A DNA stretch of 64,000 nt from an uncultured Clostridia bacterium (GCA_934747885.1 CAKVHE010000001.1:434001-498000); one strand, 5' to 3'. Shown: positions 50,394-60,363, counted from the first letter of the stretch. A program made the numbers and translations. The notes: generated by a model not told the origin, from the sequence alone.

Positions 50394-50541
50394 TTATAAT
50401 TTTTTCATTTGCAAAAAGTCTTTAAGTTTTATGTGCCTTACCACGCTAGTTGAATAATCAATCTCATCATTGGTAATAAGAATTTTTTGTTTTAAGTCTT
50501 CCACTCCCTTAAACGCACCAATTTCGCGCGTGTAGGCAATG
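50394..50541 (-). pseudogene. C-terminal remnant of a DUF4143/AAA_14 ATPase
   Basis: Minus-strand frame NIAYTREIGAFKGVEDLKQKIL followed by TNDEIDYS ... HIKLKDFLQMKKL matches the end of AAA_14/DUF4143 ATPases (…REFGPLLKIKDNYPKYVLSLDE…GIKHINIIDFL). An internal deletion joins AY to TREIG. No start or P-loop remains. Confidence 0.5.
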
Positions 50542-50575
50542 TTTCAGTAAATTTAGTTTTGTAAAATTATAACAA

Positions 50576-50604
50576 ATATAAAACCCTCACCGGTTTGGTG
50601 AGGG
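50576..50604 (-). terminator. gyrA terminator
   Basis: CCCTCACC / GGTGAGGG with loop GGTTT, 14 bases after the stop, followed on the minus strand by a T-rich tract. Confidence 0.87.
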
Positions 50605-50618
50605 CTAAATTATAACTA

Positions 50619-53132
50619 TTAAATTTCTTCTTCTGGAATTACCATGCTGTCGTTAACATCGTCACCGGCTTGGTCTTCTGCAAAATTGTCGGCAATTGCC
50701 ACACAAACAATCTTGGCGCCGTCTTTAACGTGCATTATGCGCACGCCCGAAGTGGTTCGGCCAAGTTTGTTAACTTGTTTTGAAGGAACCCTAATAATAA
50801 CGCCGTCGTCTGCAATAAGCATAACGTCTTCGTATTCGGTAACTTGTTTTAAGTTTACTAGTTTACCGGTTTTTTCATTAAAGATACCAACTTTAACACC
50901 TTTTCCGGCACGGTTTTGTAAGCGGTATTCTTCTGGGTCAACGCGTTTGCCATAACCTTGTTCCGACACAGTTAAGATATCGGTGCCTGACTTAACTGCA
51001 AGCATATCTACCAAATAGTCATCTGAACGAAGATGCATTGCTTTTACACCTTTTGAGTCACGCGCAACGGTACGAACTTCTTCTTCGCTAAACTTGATGC
51101 AAATACCTTCGTGAGTGGCAACCATAATTTCGTTTCTGCCATTTGTTACAGCCACCGAAACAAGTTCGTCACCTGGGTTTAGATCAATTGCAATTTTACC
51201 AATTTTTCTAATTACTGCGTATTCGGATAGTTTGGTCTTTTTTATCATACCTTTGCGGGTTGCTTGAATTAAAAATCCGTCGTCTTCACCGGTAAGTGGA
51301 ATAATTGCCGTTACTTTTTCATTTTCTGCCAAGTTTAATAGGTTAACAATGGCTCTACCACGTGCCGATTTTTGACCTTCTGGAACTTCATAGCCTTTTA
51401 ACACATAAACTTTGCCAAGGTTGGTAAAGAACAAGATGTTGTTATGAGTGTTAGTAATAAACATATTTTCAACAAAGTCTTCTTCTTTTGGTTTGTGTGC
51501 AATTAAACCCTTTCCACCGCGATTTTGTGAGCGATACTCTGCCACTGGCACGCGTTTTATGTAGCCAAAGTGCGTCATTGATACAACCACGTCTTCTTTT
51601 TCTATCAAGTCTTCTACATCAATTTCGGTGTAGTCGGTTTGAACTTCGGTCTTACGTTCGTCGTTGTATTTTTCTTTAATTTCGGTCATTTCGGCTTTAA
51701 TGATATCCAAAACTTTTTGGTCACTAGCCAAAATTGATTTTAGTTCGCTAATGGTTTGTTTTAGTTGTTCTAGTTCGGCTTTTAGTTTTTCAACTTCTAG
51801 GCTGGTCAAACGTTGCAAACGCATATCCAAAATTGCAGTTGCTTGTTTTTCGCTTAGCAAGAAGTTTGCTTGCAATTTGTCGCTTGCCTCAAACTTATCT
51901 GCCGATTGTTTGATAATTTTAATAACTTCATCAATATTTGCAAGCGCAATAACCAAACCTTCAACAATATGTTCGCGTTCTTCGGCTCTTGCCAAATCAT
52001 ATTTGGTACGACGTACAATTACGTCTTTTTGATGTTCCAAATAATAATGCAAAATTTCTTTTAAATTTAATATTTGTGGTTCGTTGTTTACCAGCGCCAA
52101 CAAAATAACACCAAATGAAGTTTGTAAGGAAGTGTGCTTAAATAGCATATTTAGCACAACGTTTGGTTGATAATCGCGTTTTACATCAACAACAATACGC
52201 ATACCTTTTCGGTCAGATTCTTCTTTGATGTCCGCAATACCTTCGATACGTTTGTTCTTTACCAAATTTGCCATAGCAACAATAAGTTCGGCTTTATTAA
52301 CTTGGTAAGGAATTTCGGTAATAATTATGCGGTTGTGATGTTCGTCTTGTTCAATTTCGGTTTTTGAGCGGATAATAATGGTTCCGCGACCGGTACGATA
52401 GGCTTGACGCACGCCTGATTTGCCCAAAATTATACCACCGGTTGGAAAGTCTGGGGCAGGAACATAATTCATAAGTTCGTCCACAGTTATCTCTGGGTTA
52501 TCAATCAGTGCAATTGTTGCATCAATAACTTCGCCAAGGTTGTGTGGCGGAATGTTTGTTGCCATACCAACGGCAATACCGTCACTACCATTTACCAAAA
52601 TGTTTGGAAATCTACTTGGCAAAACAACCGGTTGTTGCAAAGTTCCATCAAAGTTTGGATAAAAATCAACCGTTTCTTTGTCGATATCTCTAAGCATTTC
52701 GCTAGCGATTTTTGATAGTCTGGCTTCGGTATAACGTTGAGCTGCAGGGCTATCACCGTCCACCGAACCAAAGTTACCATGACCATCAACTAGTGGGCAA
52801 CGGATAGAAAAGTCTTGCGCCAAACGAACTAGCGCGCCATAAACAGCGCTATCGCCGTGTGGATGATATTTACCAAGAACATCACCGACAATACGTGCAC
52901 TTTTACGGTGTGGCTTGTCCGAAAACAAACCAAGTTCACCCATGGAGTACAAAATTCGGCGATGTACTGGCTTTAAACCGTCCCTAACATCAGGAATAGC
53001 ACGGCTAACGTTTACCGCCATTGCATAGGCAATAAACGATTTTTTCATTTCGTCGTTTATTTCTACCGGAATAATTTTGGTGTTATCTACGATTTTTTCG
53101 TATTCTGCACTATAATCTCTTTTTTTAGGCAT
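50619..53132 (-). CDS. gyrA: DNA gyrase subunit A
   Basis: Cleaves and rejoins DNA during negative supercoiling. The start is set at 53132, where AAGGAG lies upstream; the longer frame begins inside the gyrB end. It has the winged-helix domain with catalytic Tyr134 (RYTEARL), the region GKYHPHGDSAVYGALVRLAQDF (Ser95; position 99 is Gly) and a C-terminal beta-pinwheel with the GyrA box (QNRAGKG and QNRGGKG). Length 837 residues is typical. It is downstream of gyrB. Confidence 0.98.
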   Translation of the reverse strand: MPKKRDYSAEYEKIVDNTKIIPVEINDEMKKSFIAYAMAVNVSRAIPDVRDGLKPVHRRILYSMGELGLFSDKPHRKSARIVGDVLGKYHPHGDSAVYGALVRLAQDFSIRCPLVDGHGNFGSVDGDSPAAQRYTEARLSKIASEMLRDIDKETVDFYPNFDGTLQQPVVLPSRFPNILVNGSDGIAVGMATNIPPHNLGEVIDATIALIDNPEITVDELMNYVPAPDFPTGGIILGKSGVRQAYRTGRGTIIIRSKTEIEQDEHHNRIIITEIPYQVNKAELIVAMANLVKNKRIEGIADIKEESDRKGMRIVVDVKRDYQPNVVLNMLFKHTSLQTSFGVILLALVNNEPQILNLKEILHYYLEHQKDVIVRRTKYDLARAEEREHIVEGLVIALANIDEVIKIIKQSADKFEASDKLQANFLLSEKQATAILDMRLQRLTSLEVEKLKAELEQLKQTISELKSILASDQKVLDIIKAEMTEIKEKYNDERKTEVQTDYTEIDVEDLIEKEDVVVSMTHFGYIKRVPVAEYRSQNRGGKGLIAHKPKEEDFVENMFITNTHNNILFFTNLGKVYVLKGYEVPEGQKSARGRAIVNLLNLAENEKVTAIIPLTGEDDGFLIQATRKGMIKKTKLSEYAVIRKIGKIAIDLNPGDELVSVAVTNGRNEIMVATHEGICIKFSEEEVRTVARDSKGVKAMHLRSDDYLVDMLAVKSGTDILTVSEQGYGKRVDPEEYRLQNRAGKGVKVGIFNEKTGKLVNLKQVTEYEDVMLIADDGVIIRVPSKQVNKLGRTTSGVRIMHVKDGAKIVCVAIADNFAEDQAGDDVNDSMVIPEEEI

Positions 53133-53142
53133 AGTTTTCTCC

Positions 53143-55047
53143 TTATACATCCAAATCGGTTACTAGTCTAGAATTTTGTTGAATGAATTCACGTCTTAGT
53201 TCTGGATCTTCACCCATAAGTGTGCTAAATATTTGATCAGCTTCGTACGCGTCTTGCATACTAACTTTTAATAGGGTGCGATATTCCGGACTCATTGTGG
53301 TTTGCCACAATTGTTCACTGTTCATTTCGCCCAAACCTTTGTAACGTTGAACATCGGTACCTTTACTTCCCACTTCTTCTAGTTTTGCATTTAGTTCTTC
53401 ATCACTATAACAATACCATTCTTGTTTGCCACGAGATATTTTGTATAGTGGTGGTTGAGCAATGTATACATGCCCATCTTCAATAAGTGGTCGCATAAAT
53501 CTATAAAAGAAAGTTAATAACAAAATTCTAATATGGCTACCATCGACATCGGCATCGGTCATGGTAATAATTTTGTCATAACGAAGTTTGCTTGCGTCAA
53601 ATTCGTTGCCAACCCCGGCACCAAAAGCGGTGATCATAGATTTTATTTCGGCATTTTCTAGCACGCGGTTTAGTCTTGCCTTTTCTACGTTTAAAATTTT
53701 ACCTCTAAGTGGTAGTATGGCTTGAAAACGACGGTCTCTACCCTGTTTTGCCGTGCCACCCGCACTATCACCCTCGACTATGTATATTTCGCAGAGTTTT
53801 GGGTCCTTTTCGGAACAATCAGATAGTTTGCCAGGTAGTGTTGTGGTTTCTAGCACGCCTTTACGACGAGTTAAATCACGCGCATTACGCGCAGCTTCAC
53901 GCGCACGCTGCGAAGTAAGACTTTTTAAAATAAGTTCTTTGGCTTCTTTTGGGTGTTCTTCTAGATATTCACCAAAGCCGGCAACAACGGCTTTTTCAAC
54001 CGCGCCACGCATTTCACTATTGCCAAGTTTGGTTTTGGTCTGACCTTCAAATTGCGGATTGCGAAGTTTTACCGAAATAATGGCGGTCAAACCTTCACGA
54101 ACATCTTCGCCCGAAAGTTTTTCACTTTCTTTAATGATGTTTAGTTTGCTACCATATTCGTTAATAACTTTGGTCAAAGCGTTTTTAAAGCCTACAAGGT
54201 GGGTACCACCTTCTTCGGTATTTATGTTGTTTGCATAAGCATAAATAACATCGGAGTAACTGTCGTTGTATTGGAAAGCAATTTCTACTTCGCCTTCTTT
54301 TAAATCTTTGTCGATATAAATTGGGTCAGCAAAAATAACTTCTTTGTTTTTGTTTAGACCTTTAATAAACTCCAAAATACCGCCTTCGTAGTGCATTTTT
54401 TCGCTCTTTTCGGTGCGGTGATCGGTTGCAATAATAGTAATACCTTTGTTTAAAAAGGCAAGTTCACGCAAGCGGGTTTTTATTAAATCAAAGTTAAACT
54501 CGGTTGTTTCAAAAATTTCACTATCTGGCAAAAAGGTAACTTTGGTACCGGTTTTGTCCGATGGCCCAACAACAGCAAGTGGACGTTGTGGAATACCACG
54601 GTTAAAGGTTTGTTTGTAGTGGTTTCCATTTTGGAAAACTTCTACATCCAGCCATTCACTAAGTGCATTTACGACCGAAATACCAACGCCGTGCAAACCA
54701 CCAGAAATTTTGTAGCCGCCGCCATCAAATTTACCACCAGCGTGCAGTTTTGTTAAAACAATTTCTACCGCGCTTTTGCCTTCTTTTTTCATAATACCGG
54801 TTGGAATACCACGACCATTATCGGTAACGGTAACCGAACCGTCTTTGTTAATTTCTACATCAATTTGAGTGCAATAGCCGGCAAGCGCTTCGTCGATACT
54901 ATTGTCTACAATTTCTGTTACAAGGTGATGTAAGCCTTTTTCATCGGTGGAACCAATGTACATACCAGGGCGTTTACGCACCGGCTCTAGACCTTCTAGA
55001 ACTTGTATTTGGTCCTCGGTGTAATTTCCGGTTACTTTATCGTTCAT
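53143..55047 (-). CDS. gyrB: DNA gyrase subunit B
   Basis: The ATPase/TOPRIM subunit. GHKL motifs are present (DNSIDEALAG, VTDNGRGIP, KISGGLHGVGISVVNALSEWLDV) and the TOPRIM/transducer with EGDSAGGTAKQGRDRRFQAILPLRGKILNVEKARL and DADVDGSHIRILLLTFF. Length 634 residues is typical. A strongly AT-rich promoter region (TATATATATAATATAATA) lies upstream. Confidence 0.98.
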   Translation of the reverse strand: MNDKVTGNYTEDQIQVLEGLEPVRKRPGMYIGSTDEKGLHHLVTEIVDNSIDEALAGYCTQIDVEINKDGSVTVTDNGRGIPTGIMKKEGKSAVEIVLTKLHAGGKFDGGGYKISGGLHGVGISVVNALSEWLDVEVFQNGNHYKQTFNRGIPQRPLAVVGPSDKTGTKVTFLPDSEIFETTEFNFDLIKTRLRELAFLNKGITIIATDHRTEKSEKMHYEGGILEFIKGLNKNKEVIFADPIYIDKDLKEGEVEIAFQYNDSYSDVIYAYANNINTEEGGTHLVGFKNALTKVINEYGSKLNIIKESEKLSGEDVREGLTAIISVKLRNPQFEGQTKTKLGNSEMRGAVEKAVVAGFGEYLEEHPKEAKELILKSLTSQRAREAARNARDLTRRKGVLETTTLPGKLSDCSEKDPKLCEIYIVEGDSAGGTAKQGRDRRFQAILPLRGKILNVEKARLNRVLENAEIKSMITAFGAGVGNEFDASKLRYDKIITMTDADVDGSHIRILLLTFFYRFMRPLIEDGHVYIAQPPLYKISRGKQEWYCYSDEELNAKLEEVGSKGTDVQRYKGLGEMNSEQLWQTTMSPEYRTLLKVSMQDAYEADQIFSTLMGEDPELRREFIQQNSRLVTDLDV

Positions 55048-55203
55048 ACTTTCTCCTATCTATATTTATTTATATATATAATATAATAACTAAATTATAT
55101 CATATATAGTGCAAAAAAGGAAACAAAAAAACAAAGAATTTTGGGTTTTTTACCAAAATTTCCTTGTTTTTTTTAACAGTTTATTAACTTTTGTTAAATT
55201 TCA

Positions 55204-56298
55204 CTATTTTTCCGGCGTGATAGCGCCATTTTTTACTCTAAATTTTTGCATAGTTTCGGCCTTTGGGTTTTTAAAAGTGGTGCTAGTTACAAACACCTGA
55301 CTATCCTTTAAATACTCAATCAAAAGTTTTTGCCTTGCACTATCTAGTTCACTAAACACATCATCTAGTAGCAAAATTGGGGTTTCTTTTTCTTGCTTTA
55401 TGGTGTCTAGTTCGGCAATTTTTAAACTTAGTACCACACTGCGTTGTTGACCCTGACTAGCAAAAGGCTTAACTTCTTTGCCGTTTATAAACATTTTAAT
55501 ATCGTCGCGGTGAGGCCCCACAGTAGTAAAGCCAACCATTTTATCTTTTTCACGATTAGCATACAAAATGCGCCTTAGGTTTTCGGTCTTTTCTTGACGA
55601 GTTTCGCCCAAAACTCCACAGTAAACTATGGACAAAGTTTCGGTTTGGCGAGATAAATACTGCATAACCTTTTCGGCATTTTTAGATAGTTTGCTTACAA
55701 AATTTTGGCGCGCCAAGGTAATTTGGCTCCCCACTATTGACATTTGTTCTTCGTACACATCAAGTTGCAAATTGGTGCTTTCGGTATTTGTTCCAAACTT
55801 TAATAGTTTATTTCTACTAGCAAGTAACTCATCGTAGCGCATAACCAGTTCGGCATAAACTTTGGACACTTGTGAGATGTCGGTATCCAAAAACTCACGT
55901 CTTACCTCTGGCCCACCCTTAACTAGTTTTAGTTCGTCCGGCGAAAAAATAACCGAATACAAATATCCATACATATCCTTCTTTTGCGATATTTTGTTTT
56001 CGTTTACATATAGTTCGTTGGCGCCGTCACGATTTATTATTAGTTTTAGGTTCTTTTTAAAATTTCCGTCATAATTTACGCGCGCAAAAATTTCCGCACT
56101 TGCTTCGCCTTCTTTAATACAATCAACTAATTTTGAGTTTCTAAAAGATTTAAACACCGAGAGCAAATACAATGGTTCCACAAGATTGGTTTTGCCCTGT
56201 GCATTTTTGCCCACAACAAAATTAACGCCCGAGCAAAAATCAACTTCGACGCTTTGGTAATTGCGATAATTGGTTAGTTTTAGGTATTCTACTTTCAT
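55204..56298 (-). CDS. recF: DNA replication and repair protein RecF
   Basis: Binds ssDNA/dsDNA junctions and helps load RecA. SMC-like ATPase: Walker A VVGKNAQGKTNLVEP, signature ASQGQQRSVVLSLKIAEL, Walker B LLDDVFSELDSARQKLL. The 364-residue length is typical. It sits between gyrB and the divergent dnaA, a common oriC arrangement. Confidence 0.97.
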   Translation of the reverse strand: MKVEYLKLTNYRNYQSVEVDFCSGVNFVVGKNAQGKTNLVEPLYLLSVFKSFRNSKLVDCIKEGEASAEIFARVNYDGNFKKNLKLIINRDGANELYVNENKISQKKDMYGYLYSVIFSPDELKLVKGGPEVRREFLDTDISQVSKVYAELVMRYDELLASRNKLLKFGTNTESTNLQLDVYEEQMSIVGSQITLARQNFVSKLSKNAEKVMQYLSRQTETLSIVYCGVLGETRQEKTENLRRILYANREKDKMVGFTTVGPHRDDIKMFINGKEVKPFASQGQQRSVVLSLKIAELDTIKQEKETPILLLDDVFSELDSARQKLLIEYLKDSQVFVTSTTFKNPKAETMQKFRVKNGAITPEK

Positions 56299-56350
56299 AC
56301 TTTTATTTTAGACTTTTTAACAAAAAAAGTAAACAAAAATTGGTAAGTAC

Positions 56351-56379
56351 TTGCAAAACGTAGGTTTTTTTTATATAAT
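56351..56379 (+). promoter_or_regulatory. dnaA promoter
   Basis: TTGCAA (56351-56356), 17 bases, TATAAT (56374-56379), 23 bases before the ATG. A TTTTTAACA nonamer at 56314-56322 lies just upstream and may mediate autorepression. Confidence 0.8.
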
Positions 56380-56402
56380 ATAGGAAACAAATAAGGGGCG
56401 CC

Positions 56403-57818
56403 ATGGATAAAAATTTTGAACAAAGCAATCTAGATTACAAAAAAATCTGGAACGATGCAAAAAAAATTATCAGTAGTGACTTAAAGGCACTATCTTTTGA
56501 TGTATGGATTGCCAACCTCGAAGCAATTGGCGTTAGGGGCGACGCGCTAATTTTAAAATCTGCTAGCGAAGGGGCAAAGTCGGTTGTTATGAAAAACTAC
56601 ACCGACAAAATTAAACGAGCAGTAAATCAGGCTTCTAGTTACCTAAACTCTTTTGAGATTGTAACCGAAGATCAACTCGAAAGTGAACTGGTTTTTGCCG
56701 AAGCAAAAAAGCCGGAAGTGCCTATTGCCAGTTCTAAACAAAAAGCCGAAGCCAAAAAAGCAGACGGCTCGCGTTTGTATTATTTTAACCCAAAATACAC
56801 TTTTGAAAATTTTGTAACCGGCCCTAGCAATAGTTTTACTGTTTCGGCGGCGCGCGCAGTAGCCGAAAATCCGGGTACCAACTATAACCCTCTCTTTATA
56901 TATGGCGGCGTTGGTCTGGGCAAAACTCACATTTTGCACGCTATTGGCAATTACTTAAACGATACCAGACCAGAACTTAATGTTTTGTATATAACAACTG
57001 AACAATTTGTTAATGAATTTATAGAAACCGTTTCTAAAAACGAACTTAACCTAAACAGCGGTTTTAGAAACAAGTATCGCAATATTGATGTTTTGATTGT
57101 TGACGATATTCAATCAATAATTGGCAAGCCTATGGTTCAGGAAGAATTTTTCCATACCTTTAATGCGCTTATTGGAGCCAGCAAGCAAATTGTTATTTCG
57201 TCCGATAAACCACCAAAAGATATCAACCCGCTAGAAGAGCGCTTGCGTTCAAGATTTGAATGGGGGCTTATTACCGACATTGGTATACCGGCCATAGAAG
57301 AGCGTATTGCCATACTAAAAAAGAAAGCATATATGGATAGGCAACAAATTGACGACGAAGTTTTTGAATATATTGCCGAAGCCATGACAACCAACATTCG
57401 TGAACTAGAAGGCTTTTTATCTAGATGTGTGTTTTATGCCGGTTTACTTAAAAAACCAAAAGTAACACTAGAGGTTGCCAAAGAGGCACTAAAAAATTAC
57501 ATCACTGCTACCAAAGCTAGTTACGACAGCGACAAAATTTTGGAAGAAGTTTGCAAGTATTTTAGTGTAAGCAAAAACCAACTACTTGGCAAAGACCGCA
57601 AAAAAGAACTATCGTATGCTAGACAAATTTGTATGTACTTGTTTGACGAACTATTGGATATGCCGTACACCTCAATTGGCAAGTTTTTTAATAAAGACCA
57701 TGCGACGGTAATTTACTGCAAAAACAAAGTTGCCAAACAAATGAAGACGGACAAACTACTAGAAACTCAAATAAAAGACATAAAAGATTTGCTTAACATT
57801 AAAAAGTTTTCAACATAG
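56403..57818 (+). CDS. dnaA: Chromosomal replication initiator DnaA
   Basis: The 471-residue protein has a short domain I, a Lys/Glu linker, AAA+ domain III with Walker A GGVGLGKT (168-175), Walker B VLIVDD (230-235) and the arginine-finger segment EERLRSRFEWG, and domain IV with SYARQICMYLFDELLDM and KDHATVIY (431-438). In E. coli the base-contacting motif is DHTTV. Here it reads DHATV, and the nearby basic contact (R399 in E. coli) is probably Lys. GGGG ribosome binding site. Confidence 0.98.
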   Translation: MDKNFEQSNLDYKKIWNDAKKIISSDLKALSFDVWIANLEAIGVRGDALILKSASEGAKSVVMKNYTDKIKRAVNQASSYLNSFEIVTEDQLESELVFAEAKKPEVPIASSKQKAEAKKADGSRLYYFNPKYTFENFVTGPSNSFTVSAARAVAENPGTNYNPLFIYGGVGLGKTHILHAIGNYLNDTRPELNVLYITTEQFVNEFIETVSKNELNLNSGFRNKYRNIDVLIVDDIQSIIGKPMVQEEFFHTFNALIGASKQIVISSDKPPKDINPLEERLRSRFEWGLITDIGIPAIEERIAILKKKAYMDRQQIDDEVFEYIAEAMTTNIRELEGFLSRCVFYAGLLKKPKVTLEVAKEALKNYITATKASYDSDKILEEVCKYFSVSKNQLLGKDRKKELSYARQICMYLFDELLDMPYTSIGKFFNKDHATVIYCKNKVAKQMKTDKLLETQIKDIKDLLNIKKFST

Positions 57819-58036
57819 TGTTGAAAAGTTGAAAACCCAAAGTTTTCAACAGATTTTTAACAATAGTTTATAAACTGTTTAAACAGCAATTGTTAAAAAA
57901 ACTAAAAACTTTAAACCTTTTTTCACACGGTTTTAAACCCGCGGAAAGCACGGAAAATAAAGGCTTTTAGCACTTTTTAACATTTCAACACTGCATACTA
58001 ATACTACTACTAATAAAAATAAAAAATACAAATAAC
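57807..58036 (+). other. oriC: Origin of replication (oriC)
   Basis: Between dnaA and dnaN: DnaA-box-like TTTTCAACA (57807, 57843), inverse TGTTGAAAA (57819), TTTTTAACA (57854, 57974), inverse TGTTAAAAA (57891) and ATTTCAACA (57982). Adjacent to the last box, a short GC-richer CTGC leads into DnaA-trio repeats TAC TAA TAC TAC TAC TAA TAA (57996-58016), then AT-rich DNA (58017-58036) as the unwinding element. The order boxes, GC spacer, trios, AT tract matches the B. subtilis basal origin. Confidence 0.88.
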
Positions 58037-58054
58037 CGAAGGGGAGAAACAAAA

Positions 58055-59161
58055 ATGAAATTTATTTGCGACGGGCTGGAACTTTCAGAGTCAATAAACA
58101 AAGTTTTAAAGGCTACTGCTATTCGTTCTACCAATCCTATTTTAGAGGGCATCAAGTTAAAAGCAGAAAACGATTCGGTAACCTTGCTTGCAACTGATCT
58201 AGAACTATCAATAGAAAACAAAATTCCTGCCGATGTAAAAATTGAAGGTGAAGTTGTGGTACAAGGCAAATTTTTTGCCGAACTTATTCGCAAACTTGCT
58301 AACGAAAAAATTGAGATTTCTAAAAACGATAACGACAACACTATCCGCTTAAAATATACTGATAGTGAAGGAACCTTGCAAGGTATGTCGGTTAACGAAT
58401 TTCCTGAAATTAAAAAGATTGATAGCACCGACCACATTACCATTAAACAAAAAGACTTTAGAGAACTTATTAACAAAACAATATTCTCGGCAGCCTATGA
58501 CGACACGCGTCCTATTTTAAAAGGTATTTTGCTTGAAGTTACCGACGGAAAACTTAACGCCATTGCGCTAGATGGCTACCGTATGGCAATTTGTTCAAAA
58601 TATTTGGTGGATAGCACTGCAAACTTTAACATTATTGTTCCAGCGCGCAGTTTGAGCGAAATAAGTAAAATTATTACCGACAACGAAGATGATTTGGTAA
58701 TTAACATTCAAAAGAATTATATATTGGTTGACCTTGGCGAAACAAAAGTTATTACCCGCCTACTAGATGGTGACTTTATTAACTACAAACAAGTTTTGCC
58801 GGTGCAAACAAACACCACAGTAACCGTTGCCAAAAAGTATTTGGAAGAAGCCATCGAAAGAGCAAGTTTGCTTGCTAGGCTGAACAAAAACAACCTTATT
58901 ACTTTTGACATAAAAGATAAGATTTTAACTATCTCGTCCACAAGTGACTATGGTAATATCAACGAAAAGGTACCAATTAGCAAAGAAGGTAAAGATATTT
59001 TGGTGGCATTTAATGCGCGTTACTTTACTGAATGTATGAAACAAATTGAAGATGAGTATATTAAAATTAACTTTACCTCTTACAACGCACCTTGCACCTT
59101 AACCAGCACTGAAAATAGTGAATACTTGTACCTCATTTTGCCAGTAAGAATTGGAGCATAG
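58055..59161 (+). CDS. dnaN: DNA polymerase III beta sliding clamp
   Basis: The 368-residue clamp has three similar domains. Segments such as NPILEGIKLKAENDSVTLLATDLELSIENKI and the C-terminal CTLTSTENSEYLYLILPVRIGA are typical (the final LPVR- motif is conserved in clamps). Ribosome binding site GGGGAG. It is followed two bases later by a membrane protein gene. Confidence 0.98.
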   Translation: MKFICDGLELSESINKVLKATAIRSTNPILEGIKLKAENDSVTLLATDLELSIENKIPADVKIEGEVVVQGKFFAELIRKLANEKIEISKNDNDNTIRLKYTDSEGTLQGMSVNEFPEIKKIDSTDHITIKQKDFRELINKTIFSAAYDDTRPILKGILLEVTDGKLNAIALDGYRMAICSKYLVDSTANFNIIVPARSLSEISKIITDNEDDLVINIQKNYILVDLGETKVITRLLDGDFINYKQVLPVQTNTTVTVAKKYLEEAIERASLLARLNKNNLITFDIKDKILTISSTSDYGNINEKVPISKEGKDILVAFNARYFTECMKQIEDEYIKINFTSYNAPCTLTSTENSEYLYLILPVRIGA

Positions 59162-59162
59162 T

Positions 59163-59819
59163 ATGGAAACCAAAACAAAAACAAAATGGACAGACATTTA
59201 TGTGTTTTGTTTGCTAGCAATAATAACGGCGTATCTAGTTTTTTTAATTGAAGAACTAGTGCGCTCGCTTATTACAAAGACACTCTCACCATTTAGTCAA
59301 AACCTAGTGGTATCATTTGTAACAATACTAGCATGTATGCTTGCCTACTATTTGCTTATGATGCTGGAAAACAGAGGAAAAATTGTTTTGGGCAATTGGT
59401 TAAAAGTTTTTATTTATACTTACTTTTTGCTAAGCCTAATTGTTTACAACAGTTTTAATTTGTTTACCATAAAATGGATAATAATTGCCGTTTGCAACCT
59501 CACTGGAATTTTGCTATCTATTATTGGTGTTTCGGTTTATTACAATTATCTAAAAAACCAAAACAGTCAAGTTAGAGCAAAAGCAATTATGGTAGTGCTA
59601 TTTGCCATTTGCTTTACCATTGCAGCCGGTTTAATTTTGGAACTTGGGCATTATTTGGTTACCTTAATTACCAAACAAACCCCACTAACTTTTGTAGGTG
59701 CAATAATTAACCTTGCCTATATGTTGGTTGGTGCCGTTGCAATAAACATTTGCTTTTTGATTTCGCTTCACAAAGGCAAAAAGTTTATTAACAATTGCTT
59801 AATTTATGTTGAAAACTAA
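59163..59819 (+). CDS. Integral membrane protein of unknown function
   Basis: The start at 59163 follows GGAG; a TTG 12 bases upstream in frame is rejected. The 218-residue protein has six membrane helices (about residues 12-30, 44-64, 75-95, 101-120, 140-160, 173-198). No family recognised. It is co-transcribed with dnaN. Confidence 0.7.
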   Translation: METKTKTKWTDIYVFCLLAIITAYLVFLIEELVRSLITKTLSPFSQNLVVSFVTILACMLAYYLLMMLENRGKIVLGNWLKVFIYTYFLLSLIVYNSFNLFTIKWIIIAVCNLTGILLSIIGVSVYYNYLKNQNSQVRAKAIMVVLFAICFTIAAGLILELGHYLVTLITKQTPLTFVGAIINLAYMLVGAVAINICFLISLHKGKKFINNCLIYVEN

Positions 59820-59833
59820 ATAGTTTTATTTGT

Positions 59834-59870
59834 CCCCGCCAAGGCAATTCTTGGCGGGGATTTTTATTTT
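59834..59870 (+). terminator. Terminator of the dnaN operon
   Basis: CCCCGCCAAG / CTTGGCGGGG with six-base loop and T-run. Confidence 0.92.
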
Positions 59871-59872
59871 AT

Positions 59873-59972
59873 TTTTTAACAAAAGTTTAAACAGTGTTAA
59901 AAACCTTGTTTTGTCTAGAGTCAACTGTGGAAAACTGCCAACTTTTTAACAATTGTTTAACTATTGTTGAAA
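59873..59972. other. Cluster of DnaA-box-like nonamers after the dnaN operon
   Basis: In 100 bp: TTTTTAACA (59873), inverse TGTTAAAAA (59895), inverse TGTGGAAAA (59926), TTTTTAACA (59943) and inverse TGTTGAAAC (59964). The 59973-60676 gap also holds a terminator-like hairpin, two nested inverted repeats and the restriction-operon terminator, but no credible gene. Confidence 0.6.
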
Positions 59973-60363
59973 CTTTTTTATTACTATTTAACTAGTTATA
60001 TTAAAAATTTTACCGCCGCACGTACCCTTCTCTTTGTCTAAACTAAGCGCTAGCAAGAGCGCGCAAAAATTTGCAATAAAAAATTTGCGCCTATATATTT
60101 TATTATTGGTTTTGCTTAGCAAAATGACATCAAAAGTTGGCGATGCCTTGCTAGTGCGACTACTTACCATCACAAAGACAAACTGGCACAAATGACACCG
60201 TTTTGCCTTTGCTGCGCTTGCGGGCTGGCCATTACGCTAGGGGCAAGCCAAGATACTGAGCGCCTTTATTGTTGGGTTAAGTTAAACGCTAGATGAGTGA
60301 ATTATCTAAATAAAAAAACGCCCCCCGTTTGGTCAATGATGTTTGAAACTAGCAAAATATAAG

